A DNA stretch of 64,000 nt from Pontibacter populi. Its GTDB lineage: Bacteria > Bacteroidota > Bacteroidia > Cytophagales > Hymenobacteraceae. The position numbers were made by a program, and so were the translations under genes. Under the pieces are notes generated by a model that saw nothing but the letters and a program-made list of their open reading frames with translations, was not told where the DNA came from and searched no databases. Position 1 is the first letter of the stretch, and every line of letters starts with the position of its first letter. Shown here piece by piece: positions 62,672 through 64,000 of the stretch. The stretch spans positions 1,426,001 to 1,490,000 of the forward strand of contig NZ_JAHWXQ010000001.1 of the NCBI RefSeq assembly GCF_019336435.1. The letters are read 5' to 3'.

Positions 62672-63466
62672 TTACTGTACATTCTTGAAAAACGTAGGCG
62701 AATTACCATAGAGCGGCGTGCTGCCATTCCACTTTTCTATAAACTGCTGTTGTATTAGCAACGGAGTTAGTGTACGCTGGCGTAACTCGTTAGCGCGGGC
62801 TTCTGCTTCGGCTTCCACAATCTTCTTACGGGCTTGGGCCTCGGCAACTTTCAGTTCGTTTTCTACCTGCATGGCTTGCTGTACGGCTTTGTTTTTCAGG
62901 TTCACGGCCTGCACAATCACTTCCGGGTACTGTAAACCGCTGGTCATCTGCTCCAGGTCGAAACCTTCTTTGCGTAAGGCATCGCCAAGCGCTAACTGTA
63001 CCTTATCTTCGAAAGACTGCCGGTTAGAAATGATGCTATCAGTAGAGTATTTGTTGAACTGAATACGGAAGGCGTCGCGCGTGTAGTTATAGAGCGTGGT
63101 TTCGGTAATCTGGCCAATCTCTTTGCGGTACTTGCTGAAAATGCGTGGACTCTCGCCCGGCAATACCCGGAACGAAATAGTAGGATCCACGGTGAAAACA
63201 GAGCCGTCTTTGGCATTAACTGTAAAAGGGCTATAGTCTACGGTCTGCACGAAAGTCGGGAACTGGTATACTTCTTCGGTGAACGGGTTGTACCAAACAC
63301 GCCCTGTTACCAGGCTCACGTCCTGTACGCCTTTATCGGTACCATATAATTTAACCAGTATGCCCTCGTGCCCGGCATCTATGCGTGTGCAGGAGGTCAT
63401 GGCGGTAACAGAAAATACAAGTATAAGCACAGAGGCTATAGCCCAGGTAATTAATTGGCGGTTCAT
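62672..63466 (-). CDS. SPFH/prohibitin-family membrane protein
   Basis: 264 residues. N-terminal membrane helix or lipoprotein signal (about 5-26, TAMTSCT), SPFH domain (about 30-190, IDAGHEGILVKLYG) and a charged helix with AEAQARKKIVEAEAEARANELRQRT (about 208-235). Forms membrane-associated ring assemblies or chaperones proteases, by family. Its start overlaps the stop of the small gene upstream (TAATG). Confidence 0.9.
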   Translation of the reverse strand: MNRQLITWAIASVLILVFSVTAMTSCTRIDAGHEGILVKLYGTDKGVQDVSLVTGRVWYNPFTEEVYQFPTFVQTVDYSPFTVNAKDGSVFTVDPTISFRVLPGESPRIFSKYRKEIGQITETTLYNYTRDAFRIQFNKYSTDSIISNRQSFEDKVQLALGDALRKEGFDLEQMTSGLQYPEVIVQAVNLKNKAVQQAMQVENELKVAEAQARKKIVEAEAEARANELRQRTLTPLLIQQQFIEKWNGSTPLYGNSPTFFKNVQ

Positions 63467-63654
63467 TAAGCTTTGAATTTGGAAAGGGTGTAACGGATAA
63501 CTATAAAATTAACGACTATAAGTAAGACCAGCAGTAACAGGCCAACTATAACTGATGCATCCGAAGGCAGCCGGATCAGGGCCACCACTTCGGTATAAGC
63601 AAAAATGTCAGCGACTAGCAGCAGGATAAGCAGAAACAGATATTGAAATTTCAT
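63466..63654 (-). CDS. Small two-helix membrane protein
   Basis: 62 residues, two hydrophobic helices (about 4-24 and 34-55) with a short charged end. One-base overlap with the SPFH gene suggests coupling, so it may be an accessory of the SPFH complex. No family recognised. Confidence 0.65.
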   Translation of the reverse strand: MKFQYLFLLILLLVADIFAYTEVVALIRLPSDASVIVGLLLLVLLIVVNFIVIRYTLSKFKA

Positions 63655-63684
63655 GAGCGAGAGGTAGTCGTATTATCTGGCAGA

Positions 63685-64000
63685 TTAATTTTTATGGAGC
63701 AGAAAAATAAGATGTTCAAACCCTGTAGCGGAAGGCACAGGAGCATAGTATTTAACCTGTTGTTCAGACTCTTCTGCTACCATATATTTCTTACCGCCAA
63801 TTATCAGCTCTTTTGTGGTCCTGTTATAAGTGTAAGGCAGGCTTACAATTGTGGGCTCATCGCTGTTGCACTTATTGGCTCCCTGATTAATTGTTAAGGT
63901 CCCCTTCGCATCAAAGTGGTAAGTATCATCCTGCTGGCATGTCAACACAGCAAAATATCTTACATTTCCGGGAGGGTTGGTAGCCGGGTTTTTATCCTGC
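63685..64000 (-). CDS. Lipocalin-like protein (5' end outside window)
   Basis: C-terminal part; the frame is open to the window edge, so the internal GTG at 63946-63948 is not the start. The visible residues include NVRYFAVLTCQQDD, TYHFDAKGTLTINQG and NKC, a pattern like Bacteroidetes lipocalin-like domains with two Cys. Probably secreted or a lipoprotein, but the N-terminus is not seen. 30 bases before the small membrane gene. Confidence 0.6.
   Translation of the reverse strand, partial: QDKNPATNPPGNVRYFAVLTCQQDDTYHFDAKGTLTINQGANKCNSDEPTIVSLPYTYNRTTKELIIGGKKYMVAEESEQQVKYYAPVPSATGFEHLIFLLHKN

Overview
The window looks like a chromosomal segment of a Bacteroidetes bacterium of the order Cytophagales, most likely Hymenobacteraceae and probably close to Pontibacter. 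The reasons are a complete type IX secretion (gliding) core cluster, a TonB-dependent receptor with a carboxypeptidase-like N-terminal domain, a DUF5686 protein, DUF4271 next to hemD, an atp operon that stops after the gamma subunit, GTG/TTG starts without Shine-Dalgarno sequences, and promoters of the TAnnTTTG type. The genus is an inference from gene content and style; no rRNA gene is present.

Layout. 1-5.1 kb: end of a prolyl oligopeptidase, an acyl-ACP thioesterase, a GNAT acetyltransferase and small conserved or unknown proteins. 5.1-8.6 kb: a minus-strand surface-uptake cluster (lipoprotein, TonB receptor, His-rich small protein) that suggests metal acquisition. 8.8-13.5 kb: htpG, a MORN-type lipoprotein, yraN, lipB. 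13.6-22.4 kb: a WecA-like transferase, DUF4271, hemD, then porP-gldK-gldL-gldM-gldN, the type IX secretion core. 22.5-29.5 kb (minus): uvrC, a class A penicillin-binding protein and porW/sprE, another secretion gene. 29.8-35.6 kb: atpZ, an atpI-like gene, atpB-E-F-H-A-G. 35.8-46.7 kb: PafA-type phosphatase, pyrophosphatase, UbiA-like protein, NAD(P)HX repair enzyme, DUF5686 protein, PAP2 phosphatase, ispF, M28 peptidase. 46.9-54.9 kb: lutB, an archaeal-type asparagine synthetase divergent from an Lrp/AsnC regulator, an aminotransferase, DUF4407, a lipoprotein and a serine dehydratase alpha subunit. 55.1-59.4 kb: acylphosphatase, an AT-rich two-gene cassette headed by a DUF4365 protein (the best candidate for an acquired, possibly defensive, system), DinB and an NHLRC2-like protein. 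59.4-62.7 kb: nuoA-B-C embedded in repeat-rich noncoding DNA. 62.7-64 kb: SPFH protein, a small membrane protein and a partial lipocalin-like gene.

The most striking feature is not a gene. A palindromic word, AACTATAGTT, and its halves (AACTATA / TATAGTT) recur everywhere, in genes and between them. By hand I count about 38 sites in the first 10 kb, where about one or two would be expected by chance. They are nearly absent from the acquired two-gene cassette and from atpA, form clusters in the noncoding stretches around nuoABC, and lie in the loops of three bidirectional terminators. Several other dispersed repeat families share the intergenic DNA.
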